Assembly (NCBI GenBank): GCA_964425225.1 | Contig: CAYRMD010000010.1 | Location: 1 to 64,000, forward strand | DNA from: BPJU01 sp964425225 | Lineage (GTDB): Bacteria > Planctomycetota > Planctomycetia > Pirellulales > Pirellulaceae | Direction of reading: 5' to 3' | Length of the DNA stretch: 64,000 nt | Shown: positions 9,412 to 19,335 of the stretch, in pieces | Position numbering within the stretch: the stretch's first letter is position 1 | Layout of the letters: every line of letters begins with the position of its first letter | The notes under the pieces: generated by a model | What the model saw: the letters and a program-made list of their open reading frames with translations, nothing else | Database searches by the model: none | Told to the model about the DNA's origin: nothing | Made by a program: the position numbers and the translations under genes

Positions 9412-10440
9412 ATGATGCAAGACGCGTTGGATGCATGGCACCACGGTCATTCTTTTGGCCAAGAGATTCCTAGGCCAGGAGAATGGCGGACCATAGTCGT
9501 GATCGTGCTCACCAGCACGATGATGGTTGTCGAGGTTGTTGGTGGATGGTGGTTTGGCTCAATGGCCTTGTTAGCCGATGGGCTACACATGGCCTCTCAT
9601 GCCGCCGCGCTTAGTATTTCGGCATTTGCCTACATTTATACGCGACGGCATGCTCATGATCGTCGCTATAGTTTTGGTACCGGCAAGGTTAACGCTTTAG
9701 GAGGCCACACCAGTGCGGTGCTCCTTTTGGTCTTTGCTGCCCTCATGGTGTGGGAAAGCCTAATGCGGATGCTGAATCCGGTTCCCATCGCGTTTGATCA
9801 GGCGGTCGTCGTCGCGGTAGTAGGTTTAGTGGTAAACGGAGTGTCAGCGCTTATTCTGCGGCATGAGAGTGCCGAAGGTGATGAGAACTTATATGAGGAC
9901 CGCGCAGCACATCTGCCGGTAGAAACAGAACAGCCTACTGGGCACGACCACAATCTTCGGGCCGCGTATCTGCATGTGGTAGCAGACGCAATGACATCGG
10001 TGCTGGCTATTGTCGCGCTACTGGCCGGCAAATGGCTCGGCTGGACATGGCTCGATTCGACCATGGGTATTGTCGGCGCGCTGCTCGTGGGTCGCTGGTC
10101 CTTGGGCCTGTTGGGCACAACAACCGCAGTATTGTTGGATCGCCAAGGTCCCAAATCTCTTGAGGAGCTCGTGCGGCGTTCGATCGAAGGCACCGAGCAA
10201 GCGCGGGTGACCGATCTCCATCTGTGGTCCATCGGGCCCGGCATATGGGCCGTCGAGCTAGTCGTCGTAGCCACCCAACCTCAAGCTCCTGACTACTACA
10301 AGTCGCTGCTACCACGCGAGCTGGGCCTGGTGCATGCAACCGTGGAGGTACACCGGTACGAGCAGGGGAACGGGACATCGACTGCCTGTTCGGACGTTGG
10401 TCGCGACGTGCGTGAGCCGTCTTCGGAACCGGATGGCTAG
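9412..10440 (+). CDS. Cation diffusion facilitator, DmeF type
   Basis: This is an inner-membrane metal/proton antiporter of the CDF family with 342 residues, six predicted transmembrane helices and a C-terminal cytoplasmic tail. The N-terminus has a short His cluster, HHGHSFG (10-16). Transmembrane helix 2 carries D56-G-L-H59 with H63, an HxxxH rather than the HxxxD of CzcD-like zinc carriers. Helix 5 carries YLHVVADAM (HxxxD), and the inter-helix loop has HLPVETEQPTGHDHN. The HxxxH form matches DmeF-type cobalt/nickel exporters, so Co/Ni is my best guess for substrate. The start is ATG 9412 with AGGGAG at 9398-9403; ATG 9415 is equally possible. It lies 450 bases downstream of the RND operon and complements it by exporting from cytoplasm to periplasm. 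Confidence 0.88.
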   Translation: MMQDALDAWHHGHSFGQEIPRPGEWRTIVVIVLTSTMMVVEVVGGWWFGSMALLADGLHMASHAAALSISAFAYIYTRRHAHDRRYSFGTGKVNALGGHTSAVLLLVFAALMVWESLMRMLNPVPIAFDQAVVVAVVGLVVNGVSALILRHESAEGDENLYEDRAAHLPVETEQPTGHDHNLRAAYLHVVADAMTSVLAIVALLAGKWLGWTWLDSTMGIVGALLVGRWSLGLLGTTTAVLLDRQGPKSLEELVRRSIEGTEQARVTDLHLWSIGPGIWAVELVVVATQPQAPDYYKSLLPRELGLVHATVEVHRYEQGNGTSTACSDVGRDVREPSSEPDG

Positions 10441-10442
10441 CC

Positions 10443-10500
10443 GGTGGGGTACGGCAGATGCGGCGGTTAAGAGCCACCGCGAGCCGTTGATACCCACCCC
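10443..10500. terminator. Probable bidirectional hairpin between convergent genes
   Basis: Nested inverted repeats lie between the CDF gene and the tolC-like gene: GGGTA (10447-10451) with TACCC (10491-10495), ACGGC (10451-10455) with GCCGT (10483-10487), and GCGGCGG (10460-10466) with CCACCGC (10474-10480). There is no strong T-tract on either side, so efficiency is uncertain. Confidence 0.45.
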
Positions 10501-10546
10501 TTACCGGGCGCGGTACACCGCCGTTTCCATAGGTGCTGCACAGCTA

Positions 10547-12151
10547 CTAAGAGCCGTGCAATGCGATGGGCCATCCCAAGGCGCGCTGGAGCCGAAATTG
10601 CGCCTCGTTGTAATCGAACAACGTGCGCAAGTAATCCCGCTGCGCTTCGTCCAGCGCCTGCAACGACTGAAGCAGTTCGATGGGCAGTCCCTGGCCTCCC
10701 TGAAGTCGAGCCAAATTCCGTTCGTAAGAGCTAATGGCTGTTTCAACGCCGCGTTCGGCTATCTGAATCTGCGATAATCGCGAGCGTACCTGCGTTGCTG
10801 CCTCCATGACCTCACGAGCCACCTGATCCATACGGCGCGTCTGCGTAAAAAGCATCTGCATATACCGGGCATGGGTTTCATCCAGGCGAGCCTTTTCGCC
10901 CCATCCCAGATTCCGAATCTCCCAAAATACAGCAGCATCGAGGTCGAATCGACTTGCCGTGTTGTCCACCGATGAGCCGATTCCTCCCCCGAAACCCGAT
11001 TGGCTAATCGCCAGTACCACGCTCGGCAGCAATGGTGCCCACCGCTTGCGGCGGTAACGCAAAAGGGCTTCCTGCACTAAATGGCTGGCTTCGGCTAGTT
11101 CAGGCCGGTTCTCTAAACCTGTAGCGACCAACTGAGCAACCGGGGTGTCACCAGAGACTAGATCGATCGGCACGAGAGCTGGCTCCTCAGGGGTGATCAT
11201 CACGGACGGGTCCACGCTCAGCAGCTCGGCCAAGCGAGCCGAACTGACGCGGATTGCCTCCTTGGCCCGCAATAGCTCATTTTGCCGACGTGCCAACTCG
11301 GTGCGCGCTCGATCGGCATCGGCTGGTGCTCCTTGTCCAGCCTGTGCAAATTGAGCCGTGAGGTTGGCCAACGTTTCGGCTTTTTTCAAGGTCTCCTCGG
11401 CGATACGCTCACCCTGTAAAGCACGTAACAGCTCCAGATAGGCAAGCGCCACAGACAACAAAGTGTCCTCGAACACGGCGTCGCTGGCGTGCGCGCTGGC
11501 CGAGGCAGCCTGCGCAGCAATCCGTGGTTGGAAAAGTGCATCGGCCGTTTGAAATTGTGCAGCTACGCCCGGAAGCACAGACGTTCCGGCTCCAACGGCA
11601 CCTAACCCGAGCCCGGCTTGTAGAGAAGACCGGTTTACATTCACAATTCTGCCGTCGGAGGCTTGGAGATTCCCGTCATGGTGTTGTTAGCTCGTCCCCG
11701 CCCGTAACGTCGGCAACCACAAGCTCCTGGCACCTTCCCATCGAGCATAGGCTTCGCGATAGCGTGCTACCGCCAACGCTATTTGGGGACTTTGACCGCC
11801 AGCAAGCTCTAAGGCCCGGGCCAGGTCTAACCGGAGCGTTTGATGTTCCCCGGTTTGGTCCGGATCGAGTAGCTGGGCATCGACGCCCCCGACGGAAGTC
11901 ACGTGTAGATCGCACTTGGTACCTTTGTCCGCCGTTGGTAACTCGGTGCTGACTTCTGTGGCCGATTCACGTCGCTGCGGCACCTCTGTGACCGCGGCAA
12001 CTGCGTCCCCGTGATCTAACTTGTGGAGGGGAATTTCTTCGGTCCACGCGTTGGCCTCTGGCCCTTTTGGCGGACAAACGACGTCGCGGTGCGCGCAGCT
12101 AGCCGCTGCTAAAACCGATCCAGCCAGCACACACCAGCAAGTTTTTGACAT
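10547..12151 (-). pseudogene. TolC-like outer-membrane efflux channel gene interrupted by one in-frame TAA
   Basis: A TolC/OEP-family gene reads in one frame for 534 codons except for a single TAA at 11689-11687 (minus strand). The upstream part (12151 to the stop) has a lipoprotein-like N-terminus with AAASC and the first helix (ARYREAYARWEGARSLWLPT). The downstream part continues immediately as QHHDGNLQASDGRIVNVNRS and carries two OEP repeats, with LALAYLELLRALQGE-like and GRPELAEA-like segments. The stop falls where homologues commonly have Tyr or Asn, so a TAC/TAT to TAA change is the simplest history. It is the last member of the decayed minus-strand pump (10.5-18.3 kb) and could once have served the intact metal pump as well. 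Restart at GTG 11644 would give a channel lacking its first strand and helix. Confidence 0.85.
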
Positions 12152-12881
12152 TTGGTAAAATCCATAGAATGGTCGCGTGCAGAAGGTTCTACCAAACCGT
12201 CACAATTCCGCTAATGCTCATTATCGGCACTCAAACTTCAGTCCGTTGATCCCAACGTGGTAAATTAGGACACATAACGCCGTGCGTGCGCCTCGATTGC
12301 AGGTGGGACGTAGTTGTAATTTAGTCGCGCATCGCTTCTTTTCGCTCGATCGCATTTAAAGACGGGTAATGGAATGGCGCGTGCTCTACATGGCGATTGA
12401 TGTAGTGAGTCGAAATCGGGCTCTAACTTTTCAGAGCCGCAACCGCTAAGGAGCGGCACTCTACGAACCACCTCCTTTCATTGGATCGGGTTGCGAACCT
12501 ACCTCTACAGATCGCGCTTTACCCAGGTGCACTCAGCTCGCAGGGCTCTCGCAACGGATGGAGATTCACTTGTGCGCCGGGCCTGCCTTTTTAAGGCTCA
12601 CGACCTGTGTGCGTTACTGCTCCAGTGACGCACGCTCTTTTGCTAGCGTAACGAACCCGCTCATTGGGCATTAGCTGATAGCGTTCGTTTACGCCAAAGA
12701 TGCACGGGGTGTGGGGTAGTCCACTTAGCCATGTCGTTTTTAAACACCCGGCGCTAATGCGCTCGCCAACGAATCCCCTCCGGATAGGGAAGGTGTACCA
12801 CCACACCGGCCGCTGATCAACCGACAAAACAAAGGTAAGATCAGAAACATAATGAGGAATCTAGATGGCGCGTACCACGAC

Positions 12882-12960
12882 CTTGGGGACAGGCCCTTAG
12901 GGCTTCTGGACAGGGTCACGAGCCCGGGGACAGGCACTTAGGGCTCGGGGACAGGCACCT
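12882..12960. repeat. Cluster of three GGGGACAGGC units
   Basis: Units start near 12885, 12926 and 12947 with irregular spacing. The second and third read CCCGGGGACAGGCAC and CTCGGGGACAGGCAC. A second cluster is at 24028-24091, and both clusters are preceded by a similar GATGG...GTACC...ACC/GAGCC block. GGGGACAGGCAC/GTGCCTGTCCCC is a motif I recognise as a common dispersed REP-like sequence in several phyla. The spacing is too irregular for CRISPR. Confidence 0.65.
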
Positions 12961-13537
12961 CGCTAATTTGGTTTGGCAGTTTGCAGGAACTCGGAAAAAC
13001 AGCATAACAAGTTAACTTGGTGATGATGGACAACAAACGCACTATGGAAAAGAGTTCGACGTGAGACCCCGTTACATCGCCTGAGCTGCCCATGGCCGGC
13101 AGTTTGGTGAGCCTCCTCGGTATCAAGTCGTTAGGTCGCGAGAACCGCCGCGGAGGCGGTCGCGTGCTATCGTTCGGACCGCAGTTTTTTACGAGTTTAG
13201 CTATCAATACGTGCGCCTCGCGACGGGACTAGTCGTGGATGGGACAGGCGGTTGACACCAAAACTTTTTTCATCAGGTCACAGCCGCCGCACGAAGTTGT
13301 CGCGGTACCAATTGAGTTTATTGCTTACCTACATATTTAGCGCACACACCATTGCGGACGTGTTCTGTCCTGAGCACGGCTGGTGATGGACTAAAGGAAG
13401 GGCGCAATTTTCACACTGAGTCAAAATCGGAAATTTGGTGGATGAGAAAAAGCTTGCGTAAGAGTACAGTCGGTAAATCCTTAGCTCAATTCGCCAAAAT
13501 GGGTGGCGTTTGCGTCACATGTGTAGGCAAAATGATT

Positions 13538-13622
13538 AAACGCAAAGCGCTAACGCACAATGAAGATTGCGTGTACATTTCGATCGCCCACGCGCGCCTT
13601 TCTGTCTTTACGCCTTGGCGTT
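13538..13622. repeat. AACGCAAAG-type inverted repeat, solitary copy
   Basis: The left arm AAACGCAAAGCGCTAACG faces a right arm containing GCGCCTTTCTG and CGCCTTGGCGTT, with about 40 bases between. It has the same architecture as the first part of the composite repeat but lacks the 250-bp body. Confidence 0.5.
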
Positions 13623-13859
13623 CCGACAGTTCGTCGTGATCTCACCGCTGATCAAGACGCACACACGTGCATCGACTAAGCGGTACATGGACGTTAATAA
13701 CTGATCTTGTTACGCGTTCGAAAACGCGGAGCAAAATGATACGTATCCACTATGGGCCTAGCCATGACTGCCGCTCTAGGGAATCACCAAAGACATGGAT
13801 TTCGTCACCCTTTCGGACATTGAGATCGTAGCATTGGTGCTGCGCGACGTGGTTGGCAA

Positions 13860-15034
13860 CTAGGGTCCATTCGACAAGAAAACAGTGACGATTGCGTACA
13901 TACCCGGTCGGATAGTGCCTTGTGGGTTTTGCAGCTCGACTTGGTTCTGCAACGCACGTGCCACCGGATCTAGCAGCCAAGCAGTACGGGATACCTGGCG
14001 TCAATTTCTTTGTCGGCCAGAGCCGGGATGCGTATCAGAGCACGGTTGCCTTTGGCGACGCGAGCTGCTTCCCGCTCAGGAACCTCCACTACGACTCGGA
14101 CTCGATCTGTACGTGCGATGACGAAAAGGGGGCGAGTGCCATTACTCTGAGGCGATCGGACCAGGTGTCCAGGGTCGACCGCTCGTTGTGTGACGACCCC
14201 AGCAAAGGGTGCAGCAATCTTTCGGTAGGCCAGTAGGGATTCGATATGGTGCAGAGCAGCCTCGGCCACTTGTTGGCGAGCCAGAGCAACGGCGTGATCT
14301 GCTTCGGCTTGTGCGACCTGGGCTTCTGCCTCCTGGAGTTGGGCTTGGCATACTTGTATGCGAGCGAGCGCTTCTTGGTGCGCGGCCTGGGCAGCTCGGT
14401 ACTGGTAGCGGGTTTCATCGACGAGCTATTGGCTCAGCGATCCGTTCTGGGCCAATTCACGGATACGCTCGAACTCCGCTTTCCAGCGCTCGAATTCACC
14501 CTCGGCGCGCTCTAATCCGGCTTGGGCTTCCGCCACACGAGCCTCTGCACCTTTCTGGGCCATTTGGCTCACCCGCTGTGCTTGGGCCGCCTGAAGCACC
14601 TGAGCTGCCGCTTGTACTAAACTGGCCTGGGCTTTCTTCGATTCTTGTTCCATTTCAGGTACCGACAATTCGGCCAACACTTCCCCCTCCGCAACGGAAT
14701 CACCGATATCGACCAGCGGTAGCTCGTTTGATGTGCCGTCAGGACCGATGGTTTTTCGGGTTTTCCGCACATATCCATCGATCTTGGCGAACAGCGGAGT
14801 TTGTTCGTACGGTTCAATATGACCAGGCTGCGTGGTGCTGGCCGGCTGCGAATTGGGTTGAAGAGCGTCCGATGTTTGAGCGGACGGCGAGGAAGCTTGG
14901 GTAGTGGGACTCACTATAGCATCGGATGCCTGTTTTTCCGAGGTTGTCGCTGCAGCCGGTCCATGACAGCCAGTGCAAAACAGGATGCAGGCGACCAAAG
15001 CTGCTTGAGCAAAAAGTGCGATGCCGGCTCTCAT
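13860..15034 (-). pseudogene. HlyD/RND adaptor gene, inactivated
   Basis: A periplasmic adaptor lipoprotein gene starts at ATG 15034, with GGAGGA upstream and a four-base overlap with the permease stop. The N-terminus has a CTGC lipobox. The lipoyl and hairpin regions are recognisable. The frame is cut by an in-frame TAG at 14428-14426, where SLSQ is followed by LVDETRYQYRAAQ, fitting a CAG-to-TAG change. It resumes through the second lipoyl half (IAAPFAGVVTQRAVDPGHL) and loses frame near 13985. There, ARYPVLLGC-stop becomes sensible (RVSRTAWLLDPVARALQNQV) if one G is restored. Another stop comes at 13862-13860, and the C-terminal 50 or so residues are not recognisable. Three separate lesions make function very unlikely. 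Confidence 0.85.
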
Positions 15035-18000
15035 CCGATTTGTCCTCCACGAGCGTGCCCGGTGGCAGGCCTGTGGGCATCGAAATACGCGCTCGTGGGA
15101 TCATCGGGATCTAAAGATCCAGTTCTACCTGAGGCAGTGTGTTGCACCAGGGCAAAAACGCAAGGAAGGACAACGAAGGTAGCCACCGTTGCGGCTGCCA
15201 GGCCGCCGATAACTGCCCAGCCTAGCGGGGCATTTTGCTGGCCCGCCTCGCCAATAGCCAGGGCCATTGGCGACATGCCAGCGATCATCGCACAGGTGGT
15301 CATCAACACGGCCCGCAATCGGGCGCCGGCCGCCTCGGTCACGGCTTGAACTGCGTCGATTCCCTGCCGCCGATCGTTCTCCGCAAATGTTACTAGGAGG
15401 ATCGCGTTTGCCATTGCAACACCGACAGCCATAATCGAACCGATGACGGACTGGAGGTTGATGGTAGTTCGTGTGGCGAACAACATCAAAACGACTCCGG
15501 CAATCGCGGCGGGCGTCGTACTAACCGTTACCAGCGCCAGGCGGAGGGACTGAAAATTCGCCGCCAGTACAAGGAAAATCACTGCGACCGCTAGAAGTAA
15601 CCCGACAGTCAAGCCGGCCAGGATTTCTTGAAGCGGCGGGACTTGTCCCCGGAGTTCGACTTTTACCCCTCGAGGCGGTTGGCCAGCACGTTCCAGGGCA
15701 CGTCGCACCTGCCGTGCCACACTGCCCAGGTCGGTACCTGCCACGTTGGCTGTCAGGCCAATTTCACGCTGCATATTGTATCGGTCTAGTTGCCCCGGCA
15801 TGGTCCCCTGGCGGATATTCGCCACGTCACGTACACGTACCGCAGTGGGTGTGGTACCTCGACCGTTGACTTCTCCATTCGCAATATGCGGTCGATACAT
15901 GCGCACCGGAAGTGCCGCCAGTTCTTCGACCGAATCGATCGATTCCATCGAGGAGTCGGGACGCACGACGGCCCGTGGCAGTTCGATCTGCACCTGATAA
16001 CCCCGTCCACTCTTCGAATCGGCCCAGAAGATGGGCACCGTAAATCGGGTCGAGGATGTAGCTGCGACCAGTGCATCGGCTACATCTTTGGGTGTCACGC
16101 CGGCCAAGCCGGCGCGCTGGCGGTCCACCTGCACTTCGACTGTGGGATAATACAAAGATTGAGCAAATCGGAGGTGGCGCAGCGCCGGTATTTTCGCCAA
16201 TTCCGCATAGAGCTTTCCAGCATAGGCTCGGTTCTGCTCTAGATCCGGACCGATGACAGCAACTTCGATGGGTGTCGGAGCGCCGAAACTCATCACTTCG
16301 TTCACTATATCCGACGGCTCGAACGAGAATCGCACTCCGGCCAATTCGGGATCGGACTGGAACCGCTGTCGCAGTTGCTCCTGGAGAGTGGCAACGGTGC
16401 GTCCCGCTTCAGGCTGAAGATCCACCCACAGGACGGCTTCTTCCGGTCCGCGTGACCAATGGTGTACGGCATTGATTGGATAATTGGATAGCTGGACGGA
16501 TTGGTACGCACACAAGCCAGAGTCATGTTGATATTCTGCTTGCCGACTAGTTGTTCGAGATGCTGGATGACGTGGAGCGTGAGCTGTTCTGTGCGCTGGA
16601 GGTGCGTGCCGTCCGGGGCTCGCAAACGGAGACGAAACTGGTTAGCTCCAACTCGCGGAAAAATATCCAATCCCAAGCGTGTTCCCAAAAACCGCGATCA
16701 CCAATAGCGCGGTAGCCAAGTACAGTACGCACAGCGGTGTGCGGAAGCGAAGCAGTATTGCTAGGCAACGGCGATAAAGGGCACGAACGTGATCCAGAAA
16801 GCGTGCGTGACGCCGCGCCTGTTCCGCGCGACCTCGTAATAACCAAATCGACATCACCGGAACAAAGGTGCTGGATAGAACATACGAGACGACCATGGAA
16901 AAACCGACTGCCAGAGCCAGCGATGCGAACAACGACCGTGCAGCTCCTCGCATGAAAAAAGCCGAAATAAACACCGCCAAGATACAAACCATCGCCAAGA
17001 ATCTTGGGCGAACCGTTTCGACGGCTCCATCGCGCACGGCTCTGGCCAAAGGAGCTCCTTTTTCCAAATGTGAATGGATATTCTCGATCGCTACAGTAGC
17101 CTCATCCACCAGGATTCCGATGGCCAATGCAAGGCCACCTAAGGTCATCAAATTGAGTGTCTGGCCCGTGATCTACAAGGAAAAAACGGCCGCCATGAGG
17201 GCCGGGGGAATGTTGAGCACGACGACCAGTGCGCTGCGCCAATCTTTGAGAAACCATAGAATCATGAGTCCCACGAGAACTGCCCTCAATAGTCCTTCGG
17301 TCACGACACCGCTGACCCCGCGGGTAACGTACGGTGTCTGGTCGAATTCAAAACTGACGCGCACGTCGTCGGGCAGAACCGCTTGCATCTGCGGCAACGC
17401 GGCTTTGATGGCATGGATAACCGAAAGGGTTGAAGCATCGGCCCGTTTGGTCGCCAAGATGTACACAGCACGCCGGCCGTTGACCAAAGCATAACCTGCC
17501 GGAAGATCCATATAATCCCGCACCGTGCCAATATCCCGCAAACAAATTGTGTGCCCCGCCTCGCTACGAATCGGTACGGTTGCTAATTCAGCTACCTCCT
17601 TCACAACAGAATTGACGGGCACGACCGGATACTTGTCTTAATGGCATATTGCCGGAAGGACTGATACGGTTGCTATTGGCCAACGCAACCGCTACCTCTT
17701 CAGGCGACATGCCGTAAGCTTGCATTCGCTCAGGATCCAGCGTCACGACTACCGTGCGCTGACTGCCCCAAACGGCGGCGGCGCAGAAACTCCCGGAAGT
17801 GCCGCAAACATGGGCCGCACGCGAAACAAAGCCAAATCTTGTATTTCCGCAATCGAACGGGTTTCGCTCGACAACACCAGCCGACCTACCGGCACACTCC
17901 CGGTATCGAACCGCATCACGAACGGTGATACGGTACCGGGCGGCATAAAGGCTTGAGAACGATTCACGTAGTTAATCGTTTCCGCCATAGCCTGCGCCAT

Positions 18001-18346
18001 ATTGGTGCCCGGATGAAACACCAGTTTCATCAACGCTACGCTATGTATATTGCGCGACTCGACATGATGGATGCCGCTGATGTAAAGAAAGTGATACTCG
18101 TAATAATTGGTCAAATAACCTTCCATCTGAGCAGGATCCATGCCGCCGTATGGCTGACAAACATAGATAAGGGGCATATTCAGTATTGGAAAAATGTCGA
18201 CTGGTATTCCCCGCGGCATGGCATCGGGATACCGCCATCCGAGCGCTTGGCACAACGGCTTGCCGGTAGCCAGTAGGAATCCCAGCATCAGCCCCGCAAT
18301 TGCGATCATTACCGTTATCGGGTAGCGCAGAAACGATCAAACGCAT
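15031..18346 (-). pseudogene. AcrB-like hydrophobe/multidrug RND permease gene, multiply broken
   Basis: The remains of a 1,050-residue-class RND pump begin at ATG 18346 (MRLIVSAL then RYPITVMIAIAGLMLG after a frameshift near 18325). Further lesions: loss of one G in a G-run near 17765 (PYPFGG-like region), a frameshift near 17635 before KYPVVPVNSVVKEVAEL, TAG at 17175-17173 where ITGQTLNLMTLGGLALAIG should be preceded by Trp, a T-run indel near 16690, and a perfect 8-bp tandem duplication (ATTGGATA, 16475-16482 and 16483-16490). The C-terminal half (16480 to 15031) is long and intact in frame. Unlike the CzcA gene, it lacks DFG-x3-D. The whole cluster is divergent from the PadR-type gene. 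Confidence 0.88.
16475..16490 (-). repeat. 8-bp tandem duplication disrupting the RND pseudogene
   Basis: ATTGGATA occurs twice in immediate succession. Removing one copy restores the reading SSYPINAVHHW across the two flanking frames. This is a slippage-type mutation. Confidence 0.85.
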
Positions 18347-18485
18347 GGGAAGGTTATTTCTATGAACATCAGCTTCCAGAATTCGCCGTCAACTGCACCG
18401 CGTCTTGCAATACCGTAAACTAGTGAGCATGATATCGGAAGTCAATATCGAGACCGGATATTACGACGAACGGAGCGAGCCGAAA

Positions 18486-18806
18486 ATGGATGAAAACCTG
18501 ATGAAGTATCTCTGGGGCGGCTTTGTGCGACTCCATATTTTACATCATGCCGCCGAGGGACCCATCTGTGGCGTATACATGATCCAGGAATTAGCGCGTC
18601 ATGGCTACCGTCTAAGTCCGGGGACGCTATACCCGATTCTGCACCAACTCGCCCACCGCGGCTATTTGCGTTGCGGGACCCAGGTTGTTGCGGGCCGCAG
18701 GCGCAAGAACTACCGGATTACTCCTGTCGGCAGAAAACTATTACGCGAGGCGCGCGAAAAACTCAAGGAATTGGCCGGTGAAATCCTGCAGAGCTCCATG
18801 CCCTAG
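18486..18806 (+). CDS. PadR-family transcriptional regulator
   Basis: This winged-helix regulator of 106 residues belongs to the PadR group, which commonly represses adjacent efflux pumps until a ligand binds. The family core is clear: ILHHAAEGPICGVYMIQELA, then GYRLSPGTLYPILHQLAHRGYL with the SPGTLYP recognition helix, and the wing RRRKNYRITPVGRKLL. The start is ATG 18486, with GGAG at 18472-18475; upstream codons back to 18405 are unlike the family. It is divergently oriented to the broken RND permease, 140 bases away, and so was presumably its regulator. It has no visible lesion even though its likely target operon is dead. It may now regulate something else or simply not yet have decayed. 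Confidence 0.85.
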   Translation: MDENLMKYLWGGFVRLHILHHAAEGPICGVYMIQELARHGYRLSPGTLYPILHQLAHRGYLRCGTQVVAGRRRKNYRITPVGRKLLREAREKLKELAGEILQSSMP

Positions 18807-19335
18807 TGCTCCAGTCGCTGTTCGCGTGCGTCGTGCTTGTCCGCGAACCACTGTTACCCTACAAGTCGCAGCTCGTTCGGAAAGCATCCTTCGCTAACCG
18901 CGTAGCTAGCGCGGGAGACATCAGGATTCACAGGCAACCGGTGTGCGCTTGATATTCGGTTGCGCTTCCGGAGAACGAGCACGAACGTCGATGGTGCCGG
19001 TAAGCAGCTTCCATAAGTCCCGACGGGGTGCCCTAAACCGATGGAGTGCCTGAACCGTACATCGACCGCGCATTTTCGTTCCCAAGGGCGGCAATAGGAA
19101 CTCTTCCCAAACATCGGCTTGCGTTTTTGGCGAAATGTACCGATTGTTGAGCCGCAGAACTTTGCCGACAGCAGTTAAGTACTCTTCTCCGAGCAAAACG
19201 CGTATAATGTACCGTCCAACCAGGTTCTGACGGATCATAGGCTGTCGGAGATCCTTTTGTATTTGTATTGGTTGCCACCGGCTTTAGGACCAACGGCCGC
19301 ACAGGGAACCTCTCCTTTTCAAACGAAAGGAAGTT
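18807..19335. other. Intergenic stretch before the DUF255 gene
   Basis: Nothing recognisable as coding is present on either strand. No match to the repeat families of this window was noticed. It should contain the promoter of the gene starting at 19336. Confidence 0.4.

Larger units (their letters stand above)
12152..13859. other. Long non-coding gap inside the decayed efflux cluster
   Basis: No credible gene is seen. The stretch holds fragments of dispersed repeats: a partial match to the composite repeat at 12280-12310 and again near 12686-12715, three GGGGACAGGC units at 12882-12960, a small GC-rich hairpin at 13139-13160, and an AACGCAAAG-type inverted repeat at 13538-13622. A 95-codon frame at 13352-13639 runs across that repeat and is not convincing. 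Confidence 0.55.

Noticed and set aside
12882..12960. CRISPR array made of GGGGACAGGC repeats
   Set aside because: Units are short, spacing is irregular, there are no spacer-sized unique segments and no cas genes in the window.
13352..13639. 95-codon open frame as a gene
   Set aside because: It runs across an inverted-repeat element, has no ribosome-binding site of note and no protein-like pattern.
10547..17175. Programmed stop-codon readthrough or recoding in the efflux operon
   Set aside because: The stops are of different types (TAA and TAG), frameshifts and an 8-bp duplication accompany them, and no suppressor tRNA is seen; decay explains all.
15031..18346. Lesions as assembly or sequencing errors
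   Set aside because: Some lie in homopolymers, but others are clean substitutions or an 8-bp duplication, and tens of kilobases of long genes nearby are intact. Reads could still overturn this.
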